Of a stretch of 64,000 bases of DNA, positions 9,676 to 17,922 are shown in pieces (within the stretch, counting starts at the first letter, position 1; each line of letters opens with the position of its first letter). Below the pieces are notes generated by a model that was given only the letters and a program-made list of their open reading frames with translations, did no database searches and was not told where the DNA came from. A program made the position numbers and the translations under genes. Source of the stretch: Roseateles asaccharophilus (GTDB lineage: Bacteria > Pseudomonadota > Gammaproteobacteria > Burkholderiales > Burkholderiaceae_C); assembly GCF_004362405.1 (NCBI RefSeq), contig NZ_SNXE01000009.1, forward strand, positions 85,459 to 149,458, read 5' to 3'.

Positions 9676-10704
9676 TCACTCCTCGTCTTTGTGCGGATCG
9701 CGCAAGGAACGCCACAACAGCACCGGCAGGATGAAGGTGAACACGATCACCTCCTTGAAGGCACTGGCCCAGAAGGAGCTGAAGGACTCCAGCAGCCCCA
9801 CCAGCAGCGCACCGAGCGCCGCGCCGGGGTAGCTCGCCAGCCCGGCGAACACCGCCGCGACAAAGCCCTTGAGGCCGATCAGGAAGCCGCTGTCATAGTT
9901 GATCGTCGTCGTCGTGCTGATCAACAGACCGGACAGCGCACCGATGAAGGCCGCCATCGTGAAGGAGAGCTTGCCGGCGGCCGTGCTGGAGATGCCCATC
10001 AGGCGCGCCCCCAGGCGGTTGACCGCGGTGGCGCGCAAGGCCTTGCCGTAGAGGCTGTGCTCAAAGAACAGCCACAGCATCACGATCAGCGCGATCGAGG
10101 TGCCGATGATGATGAGCGTCTGGCCGGACAGGCTCAGCGGCCCCAGGCTGAAGCTCGCATCCCAGAAGCTCGGGTTGCGCGAGCCCTCTGCCCCAAAGAA
10201 CACCAGGCCCAGGCCGGTCAGCGCGAAATGCACGCCCACCGAGACGATCAGCAGCACCAGCACCGAGGCGTCCGCCAGCGACTGGTAGGCCAGGCGATAG
10301 ACCAGGGGGCCCATGGGCGTGACGATGGCCAGGGTCAGCAGCGCCTGCAGGAACAAGGGCAGCTTCTGCGGTGCCGCCCACAGCGCCAGCAGGCCGATGG
10401 CCAGCGGCAGCAGCGCGGCGCGCAAAACCTTCAGCGGCTGCGGCCGGCCGGCGCGCCAGCCGTCCCAGAGGTCCAGGCCGGCCACAACCACCGCCATCGC
10501 CAGCAAGAACCAAATCGTCAACGGGGTCTGACCCAACTGCAGTCCGGCCATCGTCAGCGCGCCAAAGGCGACGTACTCCCCCTGGGGGATGAAGACGATG
10601 CGGGTGACCGCAAAAACCAGCACCAGACTCAGCGCCAGCAGGGCATAGATCGCCCCGTTGGTGACGCCGTCCAGCGCGAGGATGCTCGCTATCGTGAAGT
10701 CCAT
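9676..10704 (-). CDS. livH: Branched-chain amino acid ABC transporter permease LivH
   Basis: A 342-residue inner-membrane permease starting [21 protein letters not shown] after a short leader, with about nine hydrophobic segments and the family motif [19 protein letters not shown]. It is longer than E. coli LivH (308) because of an extra loop around residues 70-110. It is the first gene of the operon livH, livMG, livF. No periplasmic binding-protein gene is adjacent, so the substrate-binding partner must be encoded elsewhere, and the substrate (leucine/isoleucine/valine, or another amide or urea-type ligand) is not fixed by context. Confidence 0.9.
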   Translation of the reverse strand: MDFTIASILALDGVTNGAIYALLALSLVLVFAVTRIVFIPQGEYVAFGALTMAGLQLGQTPLTIWFLLAMAVVVAGLDLWDGWRAGRPQPLKVLRAALLPLAIGLLALWAAPQKLPLFLQALLTLAIVTPMGPLVYRLAYQSLADASVLVLLIVSVGVHFALTGLGLVFFGAEGSRNPSFWDASFSLGPLSLSGQTLIIIGTSIALIVMLWLFFEHSLYGKALRATAVNRLGARLMGISSTAAGKLSFTMAAFIGALSGLLISTTTTINYDSGFLIGLKGFVAAVFAGLASYPGAALGALLVGLLESFSSFWASAFKEVIVFTFILPVLLWRSLRDPHKDEE

Positions 10705-10805
10705 GAACGCTTGTCTCCAGGAACGGATGCGGGCTCTGCGGCCCGCTCTGGGTTTGAAACCACTCTAAACAAATGCCCCGGGAATGCCCCTAGTGCGAGG
10801 CCGCA

Positions 10806-10844
10806 TTGACAAAGCGCAAATTTTCGTCCGACCAGTCGGTCGAA
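10806..10844. promoter_or_regulatory. Palindromic operator candidate between livH and the crotonase gene
   Basis: In the 173-base divergent gap, positions 10823-10844 form a 22-base palindrome with a single mismatched pair (10827/10840). Its core is CCGAC-CA-GTCGG and its outer arms are TTCG/CGAA. TTGACA lies at 10806-10811. The core resembles the CCGACCNGTCGG-type sites bound by many TetR-family repressors of fatty acid or amino acid breakdown genes. The placement fits control of the plus-strand crotonase gene, the liv operon, or both. No TetR gene is in the window, so the regulator is unknown. Confidence 0.5.
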
Positions 10845-10877
10845 TTTACCAAGGCGAGCTGCCTCTAGACTCCGCCC

Positions 10878-11639
10878 ATGCCCGATGCCCACGCTCCCTC
10901 GCTGCAAATTGATGGCCCACTGGCCTGCATCACCCTGCGCCGCCCCCGTCAGGCCAACCGCCTGGAGCTGGGCGATCTGCAGACGCTGGAGCAACATCTG
11001 GCTCAAGTCGAAGCGGATCAAGCGGTGCGCGTCCTGCTCTTGAAGGGCGAAGGGCGCCACTTTTGTAGCGGCTTCCACATCGATGCCGTTCCCGGCGTGG
11101 ACGCCGGCGCCCTGTTCGAAGCCCTGGCCCAGGCCTGGGAGAACGCGCGCCCCGTCACCATCGCGGCCATCCAGGGCGGGATTTACGGGGGGGCCACCGA
11201 TCTGGCCCTGGCCTGCGACTTTCGTCTGGGCACCCGCGCCTGCGAGATGTTCGTGCCGGCGGCCCGACTCGGCCTGCACTTCTACCGCGGCGGTCTGGAG
11301 CGCTACGTCAACCGTCTGGGCCTGGCCGCGGCCAAGCAGGTGCTGCTGGCCGGCCAGACCCTGGACGCCCAGGCCATGCGCGACTGTGGCTTTCTGGACC
11401 AATTGCTGGAGGATGCCGCCGGCCTGCAGCAGGCCAGCGACGCCCTGTGCGAAGGGCTGCTGGCCGCAGCCCCGCTGGCCCTGCTGGGCATGAAGCGCCA
11501 CCTCAATGCGATTGCCGCCGGTCGCCTGGACGCGGCCGCCCTGGCGGCCGACATCGCGCGCGCCAATGCCTCACAGGATCTGAGCGAAGGCGTGCAGGCC
11601 TGGCAGGAAAAGCGGGCGCCCAAGTTTCGCGGTTGCTGA
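10878..11639 (+). CDS. Enoyl-CoA hydratase/isomerase (crotonase) family protein
   Basis: A 253-residue crotonase-fold protein. The oxyanion-hole regions are recognisable (GRHFCSGFHID and IQGGIYGGATDLALACD). The two glutamates of classical enoyl-CoA hydratase are not conserved: the first is Asp in GGATDLAL, and the second falls at an Ala in VPAARLGL. The reaction may therefore be isomerisation, decarboxylation or thioester hydrolysis instead of hydration. The start ATG 10878 has no clear Shine-Dalgarno sequence, and TAGACT at 10866-10871 lies only six bases before it. The gene is divergent from the liv operon and shares the palindromic gap. Confidence 0.85.
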   Translation: MPDAHAPSLQIDGPLACITLRRPRQANRLELGDLQTLEQHLAQVEADQAVRVLLLKGEGRHFCSGFHIDAVPGVDAGALFEALAQAWENARPVTIAAIQGGIYGGATDLALACDFRLGTRACEMFVPAARLGLHFYRGGLERYVNRLGLAAAKQVLLAGQTLDAQAMRDCGFLDQLLEDAAGLQQASDALCEGLLAAAPLALLGMKRHLNAIAAGRLDAAALAADIARANASQDLSEGVQAWQEKRAPKFRGC

Positions 11640-11644
11640 GCCTG

Positions 11645-11664
11645 CGCCCCCCCAAGAGGGGGCG
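11645..11664 (+). terminator. Hairpin after the crotonase gene
   Basis: CGCCCCC (11645-11651) pairs with GGGGGCG (11658-11664) around a six-base loop, six bases after the crotonase stop. No T-run follows, so intrinsic termination is uncertain. Confidence 0.4.
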
Positions 11665-11808
11665 TCCGTAGAGATCCTGTGCCGACATGGGGCCACATGG
11701 TGGAAAATACGGCCCTCGGGGCGTGGCGGCCGGAATCGACGAAAATATCGGCTGTTGCGGCAGCCCGGCTCGCCGCGAGCATTCCATCTCACACTCACCA
11801 GGACCAGC

Positions 11809-12045
11809 GTGGCCAAGGAAAGTACCAAAACGACCATCGAAGCAGATGGCCTGCGTTACCGCTCTAAAGCTCCCGGTTCGCCCTTCGCGGCGACCTCCTC
11901 CTTCGGGGCGGCCACCATGTCGTGCTTCCTCTGCGGCAAGCACCGTCCGCGCGCGATGCTGAAGTCGCGCAAGCTGCTGGGCAAGTCTCAGCCGGTCTGC
12001 GCTCCCAGCTGCAAGGAGCTGGAAGAGCAGCTCAACCAGAAGTAA
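11809..12045 (+). CDS. Small Cys-rich (zinc-ribbon-like) protein, copy A
   Basis: A 78-residue basic protein of unknown function. The start is GTG 11809 with AGGA about seven bases upstream. The N-terminal 35 residues carry DGLRYRSKAPGSPF. The C-terminal half has MSCFLCGKHRPRAML and VCAPSCKEL, two CxxC-type pairs (C-x2-C and C-x3-C) about 26 residues apart, which suggests a bound zinc ion. It is clearly paralogous to the protein at 12782-12997: both share DGLRY-SK, GSPF, SCF-CG-HRP, LLG and VC-PSC in the same order. Thymidine kinase lies between the two copies on the other strand. A nucleic-acid or protein-binding role is a guess. Confidence 0.8.
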   Translation: MAKESTKTTIEADGLRYRSKAPGSPFAATSSFGAATMSCFLCGKHRPRAMLKSRKLLGKSQPVCAPSCKELEEQLNQK

Positions 12046-12052
12046 GCCACCA

Positions 12053-12072
12053 CCCTGCGCACTCGCGCAGGG
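12053..12072. terminator. Hairpin between convergent copy A and tdk
   Basis: A perfect 8-base stem CCCTGCGC (12053-12060) / GCGCAGGG (12065-12072) with an ACTC loop fills the 41-base gap between two convergent genes. Neither side has a clear T-run, so it may act as a shared 3-prime end stabiliser and not as a strict terminator. Confidence 0.5.
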
Positions 12073-12086
12073 GATTCGGGGCAGCC

Positions 12087-12659
12087 TCAGCCCTGACGGA
12101 AGCAGCGCCCGCACACGGCGCGATAGCGGGCATTGCCCCCCACTTCCACCTGCGCGCCCTCAGTGACGCGCCGCATTGACGCGTCCAGCCGCATATTCAT
12201 CGTGGCCTTGCGTCCACACTCGCAGATGGTCTTCATCTCGTCCATCTCATCCGCCAGCGCCAGCAGCATGGCCGAGCCGGGAAACAGCTCGCCTCGAAAG
12301 TCGGTGCGCAAACCGTAGCAGATGGCCGGCAGGCCATGCAGATGCGCCAATTCGTGCAGGGCGCGCACCTGGGTCGCGCTGAGGAACTGCGCCTCGTCCA
12401 CCAGCACGCAGGCCACGCCGGGACGCAGCTGCCCGGCCTCCAGAAAGGTCGCCAGGAAATCGGTCTGTGCGTCAAAGGTCTCGGCCACGCGCTGCGGACC
12501 CAGGCGCGAGGTCACATAGCCGCTGCCATACCGGTCATCCAGGCGGGCGGTAAAGATGCGCACCTGGTGGCCGCGCTCCTCGTAGTTGTGTGCCACCTGC
12601 AGCAGGGCGGTGGACTTGCCGGCATTCATTGCCGCATAGCGAAAAAACAGTTTTGCCAT
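12087..12659 (-). CDS. tdk: Thymidine kinase
   Basis: A 190-residue type II thymidine kinase (ATP + thymidine to dTMP, salvage). The P-loop is AAMNAGKSTALLQ near residues 9-21, Walker B is VLVDEAQFL, and the lasso-domain zinc site consists of CECGRK and CGRCF. The FRGELFPGSAMLLALAD segment and YRAV near the C-terminus fit the thymidine-binding region. It is convergent with the small protein at 11809 and divergent from its paralogue at 12782. Length and motifs are complete. Confidence 0.96.
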   Translation of the reverse strand: MAKLFFRYAAMNAGKSTALLQVAHNYEERGHQVRIFTARLDDRYGSGYVTSRLGPQRVAETFDAQTDFLATFLEAGQLRPGVACVLVDEAQFLSATQVRALHELAHLHGLPAICYGLRTDFRGELFPGSAMLLALADEMDEMKTICECGRKATMNMRLDASMRRVTEGAQVEVGGNARYRAVCGRCFRQG

Positions 12660-12781
12660 CGATTTCGTTCAGCGCAGGCCGCGATTGTGCGCTGTTCGCG
12701 CCACACATACGCCGGCATCGGTGCAAGCGAGGGGGCGCGCTGTCATCTGCGCAGCCTAATATGGCTCACGGAGGGATCCCA

Positions 12782-12997
12782 ATGAGCAAAGATACCCACA
12801 CCAGCGTGAGCGATGACGGCCTGCGCTACTCGAGCAAGCTGGGCGGTTCGCCTTTTCTGGGCAGCGGCCACACGCGCTCCTGCTTCAAGTGCGGACGCCA
12901 TCGTCCGCCCAGCAGCTTGCAATCGGTGCGTCTGCTGGGACGTACCGAGCTGGTCTGCAAACCAAGCTGCGCAAAGCCCAAAGATCACACACCTTGA
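12782..12997 (+). CDS. Small Cys-rich (zinc-ribbon-like) protein, copy B
   Basis: A 71-residue paralogue of the protein at 11809-12045. It keeps DGLRYSSK, GSPF, SCFKCGRHRPP and VCKPSCAK, so the four-cysteine pattern C-x2-C ... C-x3-C is preserved while the linker between the halves differs. The start ATG 12782 has a good GGAGGG ribosome site 6 bases upstream, and TAATAT at 12757-12762 is a possible -10 element. Its divergent partner is tdk, 122 bases away. Function unknown. Confidence 0.8.
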   Translation: MSKDTHTSVSDDGLRYSSKLGGSPFLGSGHTRSCFKCGRHRPPSSLQSVRLLGRTELVCKPSCAKPKDHTP

Positions 12998-13058
12998 GCC
13001 GCTTTGAGGCTGGGTAGACGGGGCGGCCGCTTTCACGCCCCCTATCATCGGCGCCGCC

Positions 13059-14759
13059 ATGTCGATGCGCCCCCCGCCTTTTGATGGCCCCGCCACCCAG
13101 GCCTTGCTTACGGAGCTTCAGACCGGGGCCAGCGCCGCCTATTCCGCCGAGAACTGGTCGCTATGCCTGGACTTCGCCCAGCGCCTGATGGCGGCATCGC
13201 GGGCCGCGGGGTCTCTGGAGAGCGAGGTTCTGGCCCATGTCTGGACCACGCATGTGGCCCAGCGCCGGGGTGAGCATGACAGCGCCGCCAGCCACGCCAC
13301 CAGCGCCTTGGGTCTGGCTCAGCAGGTGGATGACCCCGTCCTGCTGGCCCGGGCCCGCTTGGCCGCGGCCCGCGTGTGTTGGAGCATCGGCGACAGCGAC
13401 CAGGCCTTGCAGGAACTCGAGGCCGCCCTGCCCACCTGCCGCGAGAGCGCAGACGCCGAGCTGCTTTTTGACACCCTCAACCTGCTGGGCATTGTCTACG
13501 GCGAGCTGAACCAGGCCGAGACCGCCCTGGAATGGCATCAACGCGCCTTGGCCCTGGCTCAGAGCCAAGGCCAGACGCGCCTGCTGGCCATCTCCCACGC
13601 CAATCTCGCGGGACGCGAACTCGACCTGGGCGAGCGCTGGCGTCGGGCCGGGCGTGAGGCCGAAGCCCGCGATGCGCTGCAGCGCTCGCTGAGCCTGAAT
13701 GAGATGGCCCTGGAAATCGCGCAGCGGGCCCAACTGCAAAGAGTGCTGATCGTGGTGCACAGCAACCGGGGCGCGGCCCTGGCCCTGCTGGGGCGGCGCG
13801 AAGAGGCCCTGGTCGCTTTCGGCCAGCAGCTGCGCCTGACCGAGGCCAGCGGCGATGAAGGCCCGCGCCTGCAGCGCGCCCAATACCTGGCCCAGATGTA
13901 TCGCGAGGCCGGTGAGCTGGACATGGCACGCCGCGCCGCCAGCGAGGGCCTGGAGCGCGGCGAGAAGGCTCGCAGCAAGCACCTGCTGATCGCGCTCTAT
14001 GAGCTGGCCTCCGAACTGGCCGAAGAGGCCGGCGACTATGCCCATGCGCTGCGCCTGTACAAGCGCTTCCATGTGCTGCGCAGCGAGCATGCCCTGGACA
14101 AGGCGCAGCTGCGTGCCCGCGTGCTGGCCGTGCGGCTGCAAACCGAGCATGCCCTGGCCGAGGCCGCCGCCGAGCGCCTGCAGGCTCACGCGCTGCGGCT
14201 GGCCAATGAGGAGCTGGCCCGTCGGGCCGAGGCGCTGGGCCGCGATGCGCTGCAGGACCCGCTCACCGGCCTGGCCAACCGGCGCCGGCTCGATACCGAG
14301 CTGGCGCTGCGGCATCAGGCCGCCCGTGCGGCGGACCTGCCCCTGTGCGTTGCCCTCATCGACCTGGACCATTTCAAGTCCGTCAACGACCGGCACTCAC
14401 ATGCCGTGGGCGATCAAGCCCTGCGCCAGCTGGCGGCCCTGCTCCAGGCACATTGCCGCAGCCAGGACCTCGCGGCGCGTTATGGCGGCGAGGAATTCCT
14501 GATCGCGCTGGACGCCGTGACGCCCGAGGCGGCGCGGCAGATCTGCGAGCGTCTGCGCCTGGCCGTGGAACGCCATGATTGGTCCACCCTGGCGCCCGGT
14601 CTTGCCATCACCACCAGCGTGGGGTTGGCCGATCTGAGCCGCCACAGCAGCCTGGAGCAAGGCCTGCAGGAGGCCGATACGCAGCTCTACCGCGCCAAGC
14701 GCGAGGGCCGCAATCGCGTCTGCTGCGCCGACGGGTTTGCCTCGCCCCCCGCGGCCTAG
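13059..14759 (+). CDS. TPR-repeat diguanylate cyclase (GGDEF)
   Basis: A 566-residue cytosolic protein with no membrane segment. Residues about 10-370 are helical, with TPR-like repeats such as AETALEWHQRALALAQSQG and ALVAFGQQLRLTEASG. A coiled segment precedes the GGDEF domain (about residues 395-560), which starts at DPLTGLANRRRLD. The active-site GGEEF is at residues 476-480, and an RSQD inhibitory site lies five residues upstream. The enzyme should therefore make c-di-GMP and be product-inhibited. The TPR region probably senses a protein partner. The start ATG 13059 lacks a Shine-Dalgarno sequence; TATCAT at 13043-13048 sits just upstream. Confidence 0.92.
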   Translation: MSMRPPPFDGPATQALLTELQTGASAAYSAENWSLCLDFAQRLMAASRAAGSLESEVLAHVWTTHVAQRRGEHDSAASHATSALGLAQQVDDPVLLARARLAAARVCWSIGDSDQALQELEAALPTCRESADAELLFDTLNLLGIVYGELNQAETALEWHQRALALAQSQGQTRLLAISHANLAGRELDLGERWRRAGREAEARDALQRSLSLNEMALEIAQRAQLQRVLIVVHSNRGAALALLGRREEALVAFGQQLRLTEASGDEGPRLQRAQYLAQMYREAGELDMARRAASEGLERGEKARSKHLLIALYELASELAEEAGDYAHALRLYKRFHVLRSEHALDKAQLRARVLAVRLQTEHALAEAAAERLQAHALRLANEELARRAEALGRDALQDPLTGLANRRRLDTELALRHQAARAADLPLCVALIDLDHFKSVNDRHSHAVGDQALRQLAALLQAHCRSQDLAARYGGEEFLIALDAVTPEAARQICERLRLAVERHDWSTLAPGLAITTSVGLADLSRHSSLEQGLQEADTQLYRAKREGRNRVCCADGFASPPAA

Positions 14760-14791
14760 GCACAATCGAGGCTTTCCATCTTCTCAAGCGC

Positions 14792-14808
14792 GGCGGCCAA
14801 GAGCCGCC
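14792..14808 (+). promoter_or_regulatory. Hairpin in the proQ leader
   Basis: GGCGGC (14792-14797) and GCCGCC (14803-14808) flank a CAAGA loop, ending nine bases before the ProQ start. A CACAAT -10-like element at 14761-14766 would place this stem in the 5-prime leader where a ribosome site is expected. ProQ-family proteins bind stem-loops, so self-control is possible but only inferred. Confidence 0.35.
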
Positions 14809-14817
14809 CTCCTGCCT

Positions 14818-15522
14818 ATGTCGTCCCCCACCCCCACCGGCGCTCCCGCTCAGGTCGCCCCCCAGGATCTGAGCCCAGCCGCCGCCCTGCAGCAACTCAA
14901 GGCCCTGTTTCCGGCCTTGTTCGACGGTCCGCCCAAGCCGCTGAAGCTGCGCATCCAGGCCGACATCCAGGAGCGTGCTCCGGGTCAGTTCAGCAAACCC
15001 CTGCTCTCGGCCGTGCTGCGTCGCTACACCGGCGGTACCGGCTATCTGGTGGCCCTGAGCAAGGCCAAGCAACGCTTTGATCTCGACGGCCAGCCGGCCG
15101 GTGAGCTCAGCGACGAACACCGCGAGGCCGCCGCCACCGAGCTGGCCCGCCGCCGCGGCCTGGCCGAGGAGCGCCGCGCTCAGGAGCAGCAGGAGCGCCG
15201 CCAGCGCGCCAATCTGCTGCGCGACTTCGAGCACACCACCCTGACCCGTGCCAATTTCTGCGCGCTCAAGGGCGTGAAGGACGAGGAACTGGACGGCCTG
15301 CTGGAAATCGCCCGCAAGGAGATCGAGGAAGACCGCATCCGCCGCGCCGCCCAGCCCCAGGGCGAGCAGCGCCGCGGCCCGCATGAGCGCCGTGGTGAGG
15401 GCCGTGGCGAGGGTGCGCGCCGCGACGGCGGCCAGCGCCCCCCGCGCCGTGAAGGCGGTGGGGGTGGCGCCCGCCAGGGCAAGCCGCGCGCCCCACGCCC
15501 GGCGCCCGAGAACAAGGGCTGA
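14818..15522 (+). CDS. ProQ/FinO-family RNA chaperone
   Basis: A 234-residue RNA-binding protein. The FinO/ProQ core spans about residues 20-130 (ALQQLKALFPALFDGPPKPL, then VLRRYTGGTGYLVAL and RFDLDGQPAGELSDEHR). It is followed by a charged helix and a 50-residue Arg/Gly-rich tail (RRGPHERRGEGRGEGARR). The family binds structured sRNAs and mRNA 3-prime ends and aids pairing and stability. The start ATG 14818 is chosen because the FinO core follows at the normal distance; a longer reading from 14737 is mostly Pro/Arg-rich and unsupported. A strong terminator follows. Confidence 0.9.
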   Translation: MSSPTPTGAPAQVAPQDLSPAAALQQLKALFPALFDGPPKPLKLRIQADIQERAPGQFSKPLLSAVLRRYTGGTGYLVALSKAKQRFDLDGQPAGELSDEHREAAATELARRRGLAEERRAQEQQERRQRANLLRDFEHTTLTRANFCALKGVKDEELDGLLEIARKEIEEDRIRRAAQPQGEQRRGPHERRGEGRGEGARRDGGQRPPRREGGGGGARQGKPRAPRPAPENKG

Positions 15523-15542
15523 CAGCGCCTGTCAGAAACAAC

Positions 15543-15571
15543 AACGGCCGGGCTGCATGCCCGGCCGTTTT
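15543..15571. terminator. Terminator between proQ-like gene and dsbD
   Basis: An 11-base perfect stem AACGGCCGGGC (15543-15553) / GCCCGGCCGTT (15559-15569) with a TGCAT loop is followed by TT and a T-rich stretch. It serves the plus-strand ProQ gene and may also work for the convergent dsbD gene. Confidence 0.85.
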
Positions 15572-15613
15572 CATTTCGGCGCCGCAAAGGCTGCAAGGCT
15601 GCAGCCTTTGGAC

Positions 15614-17734
15614 CTAGGGCAGCAGCGCCTCGCGCAGCAGCTTGACGCTGAGGATCTCGGGCAGCAGTTCCGGCGCGCCGGCTCCCGGGCGATAGACGGC
15701 ATAGACCGGCACACCGCTGCGCCCCAGGCGGTTGATCTCCTGGCTGATGGCCGCATCACGGCGGGTCCAGTCGGCGCGCAGCAGCAGCACCTTGCGGGAC
15801 TCCAAGTCGGCCAGCAGCTGGGCGTCCGCCAGGGCGCCGCGCTTGTTGAACTGGCAGGTCACACACCAGGCGGCCGTGAAGTCCACCAGCACGGTGCGCC
15901 CCTCGGCCTGAGCCTGGGCCACCTTGTCGGCGGACCAAGGCTGCCAGCCGGGGCCAGCCTCGGCCTGCACGGCGCTGGCGGGCGGCGCCTCGCGCAGCGC
16001 GGGCCAGGCCCAGAGCGCGGTGGCGGCCAGCACGACCAGGGCGATGGCGCCCAGCACGGTGCGGCCGCGCGGCTTCAGGTCCGGTGCGCCGAACACCCAG
16101 GCCGCCAGGGCCAGGGCCAGCAGCAGGCCCAGCAGGGCCACGGCGCCGTCGATGCCCACCTGCTGACCCAGCACCCACAGCAGCCACAGCACGGTGGCGA
16201 ACATGGGAAAGGCCATCAGGATCTTGAAGTGCTTCATCCAAACGCCCGGGCGGGGCAGCAGGCGCGCCAGACCCGGCCACAGGCAGGCCGCCAGATAGGG
16301 CACCGCCATGCCCAGGCCCAGGGCCGCGAAGATGGACAGGGCCCCCAGGGCCGGCAGGGTGAGCGCCGCACCCAGGGCCGCCCCCATGAAGGGCGCCGTG
16401 CAGGGCGAAGCCACGACCACGGCCAAGACGCCGGTCAGACCATGGTCCAGCAAGGGGTGGGACAGGCGCAGCCCAGCCAGATTGCCCGGCAGCACGCTGC
16501 GGAACTCGAACACCCCGAGCAGATTCAGACCGATCACGCCAAAAAGCAGGGCCAGGGCCGCCACAAAGCCCGGCGACTGCAGCTGGAAGCCCCAGCCCAG
16601 CTGGGCGCCCCCGGCCCGCAGTGCCAGCAGCAGCCCGGCCAGGGCCAGAAAGCTCAGCAACACACCCGCGGTATAGGCCAGGCCACCGCCGAGCAGCTGG
16701 CGGCGGTCCTGGGCATGCTGCGCAAAGCCCAGCACCTTGAGCGAGAGCACCGGGAACACGCAGGGCATCAGATTCAGCAGCAAGCCGCCGCCAAAGGCCA
16801 GCAGCAGGGCCAGCGGCAGGGAGGAGGTGCCAGCAGCACCGCCGGCGTCGGCCTCCACGGGCTGCAGGGCCGGGGCCGGCGCCGCTCCCGGTAGGGCCGG
16901 CCAGGCCGGGGCCGCCACGCTCAGCCGCAGCCCGCCCTGCTCGGGCGCACTGCCCTCCTGGCGCAGCACCAGGGCCAGCTGAGCCGGGCCCTCGCTGCGC
17001 TGGGCGGAGATTGGCAGCGTCAGGAGCAGCTTGGCCCCGTCCCAGCGCTGCTGGGGGGCCGCCGCGTGATCGAAGACACCGGCCGCCTCGGGAAAGACCT
17101 GCAGGCTCTTGCCCTGCCAATCGGCGGGCAGGCCCTCAAGGCTGAGCTGCAGACCGGACGCCTCCAGCCGGCTCTCGGCGCGAGCGGCCGGCACATCGCG
17201 CGGCTGGGCCAGGCGGCTGCGCTCGAACAGCGCCGCATGCGCCGCGGTGGCGGCCGCCACGGGCAGCTTGAGCGTGAACTCGCCCGACTCGGGGATGCAG
17301 ACCTCCTTGCACACCAGCCAGTCCGCGCGCAGCTTGACCACCAGGGTCTCGCCCTTGAACTCGGGGCTCACCGTCAGCGGCACGGGCAGCAGCAGCTCGC
17401 CCTCGTAGCCGTAGTTCACCAGCGGCCCCACGGGCAGGCGCTGCGGCACGGGCCACTGGATCTCGCCGGCCGTCACGCCCGGGGGCAGCTCCCAGCTCAG
17501 CACCGTGGGCAGGCCGGAGTCGCCGGGGTTCTTCCAGTAGGTGTGCCAGTGCGGCTGGTGACGGACCAGCAGGCCCAGCCAGACCGGCTTGCCGGGCTCG
17601 ATGCCCTCGCTCGCCTGGGCCACGAGTTCGGCGCGCACCTGCTCGGTCGTCACGACGGCGCCCCCCAGGGCGGTCGCGGCGGGGGGCAGGCAGGCCAGGG
17701 CCAGCCAGCACATGATTCTTTGCAAGAAGCTCAT
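15614..17734 (-). CDS. DsbD/ScsB-type thiol:disulfide interchange protein
   Basis: A 706-residue inner-membrane reductase that carries electrons from the cytoplasm to periplasmic thiol proteins. After a signal peptide (MSFLQRIMCWLALAC), a large periplasmic domain contains DWLVCKEVCIPESGEF. An eight-segment CcdA-like membrane domain follows with the paired cysteines in LMPCVFPVLSLKVLGFA and ASPCTAPFMGAALG. The C-terminal thioredoxin domain carries DFTAAWCVTCQFNK (CVTC active site). The domain layout is that of the ScsB/DUF255-free DsbD branch with a long N-terminal domain. ATG 17734 is preferred over an upstream TTG (17770) because the signal peptide begins there. The gene is convergent with the ProQ gene. 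Confidence 0.9.
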   Translation of the reverse strand: MSFLQRIMCWLALACLPPAATALGGAVVTTEQVRAELVAQASEGIEPGKPVWLGLLVRHQPHWHTYWKNPGDSGLPTVLSWELPPGVTAGEIQWPVPQRLPVGPLVNYGYEGELLLPVPLTVSPEFKGETLVVKLRADWLVCKEVCIPESGEFTLKLPVAAATAAHAALFERSRLAQPRDVPAARAESRLEASGLQLSLEGLPADWQGKSLQVFPEAAGVFDHAAAPQQRWDGAKLLLTLPISAQRSEGPAQLALVLRQEGSAPEQGGLRLSVAAPAWPALPGAAPAPALQPVEADAGGAAGTSSLPLALLLAFGGGLLLNLMPCVFPVLSLKVLGFAQHAQDRRQLLGGGLAYTAGVLLSFLALAGLLLALRAGGAQLGWGFQLQSPGFVAALALLFGVIGLNLLGVFEFRSVLPGNLAGLRLSHPLLDHGLTGVLAVVVASPCTAPFMGAALGAALTLPALGALSIFAALGLGMAVPYLAACLWPGLARLLPRPGVWMKHFKILMAFPMFATVLWLLWVLGQQVGIDGAVALLGLLLALALAAWVFGAPDLKPRGRTVLGAIALVVLAATALWAWPALREAPPASAVQAEAGPGWQPWSADKVAQAQAEGRTVLVDFTAAWCVTCQFNKRGALADAQLLADLESRKVLLLRADWTRRDAAISQEINRLGRSGVPVYAVYRPGAGAPELLPEILSVKLLREALLP

Positions 17735-17922
17735 CGGGATCAGGAAGTGGCACAGGCGCCGATGCGGCAACCCTCATGAGGTCGTCACCCCTCGCAGCCA
17801 GCCAGTAGTGAATGGAAAACCGCAAGTATCGATCAGACGCGTTGCGCCCCGTCCGGTAGGGGTGTAGGCCCCCTCGCGCTGCGCGGCACAATGCCGGCTC
17901 CGCCCAACACCGCGCTCCCCCC

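Noticed and set aside
17735..17770. Longer dsbD start at a TTG codon.
   Set aside because: It would add 12 polar residues before an otherwise normal signal peptide, and its GAGGG has no spacing to the codon.
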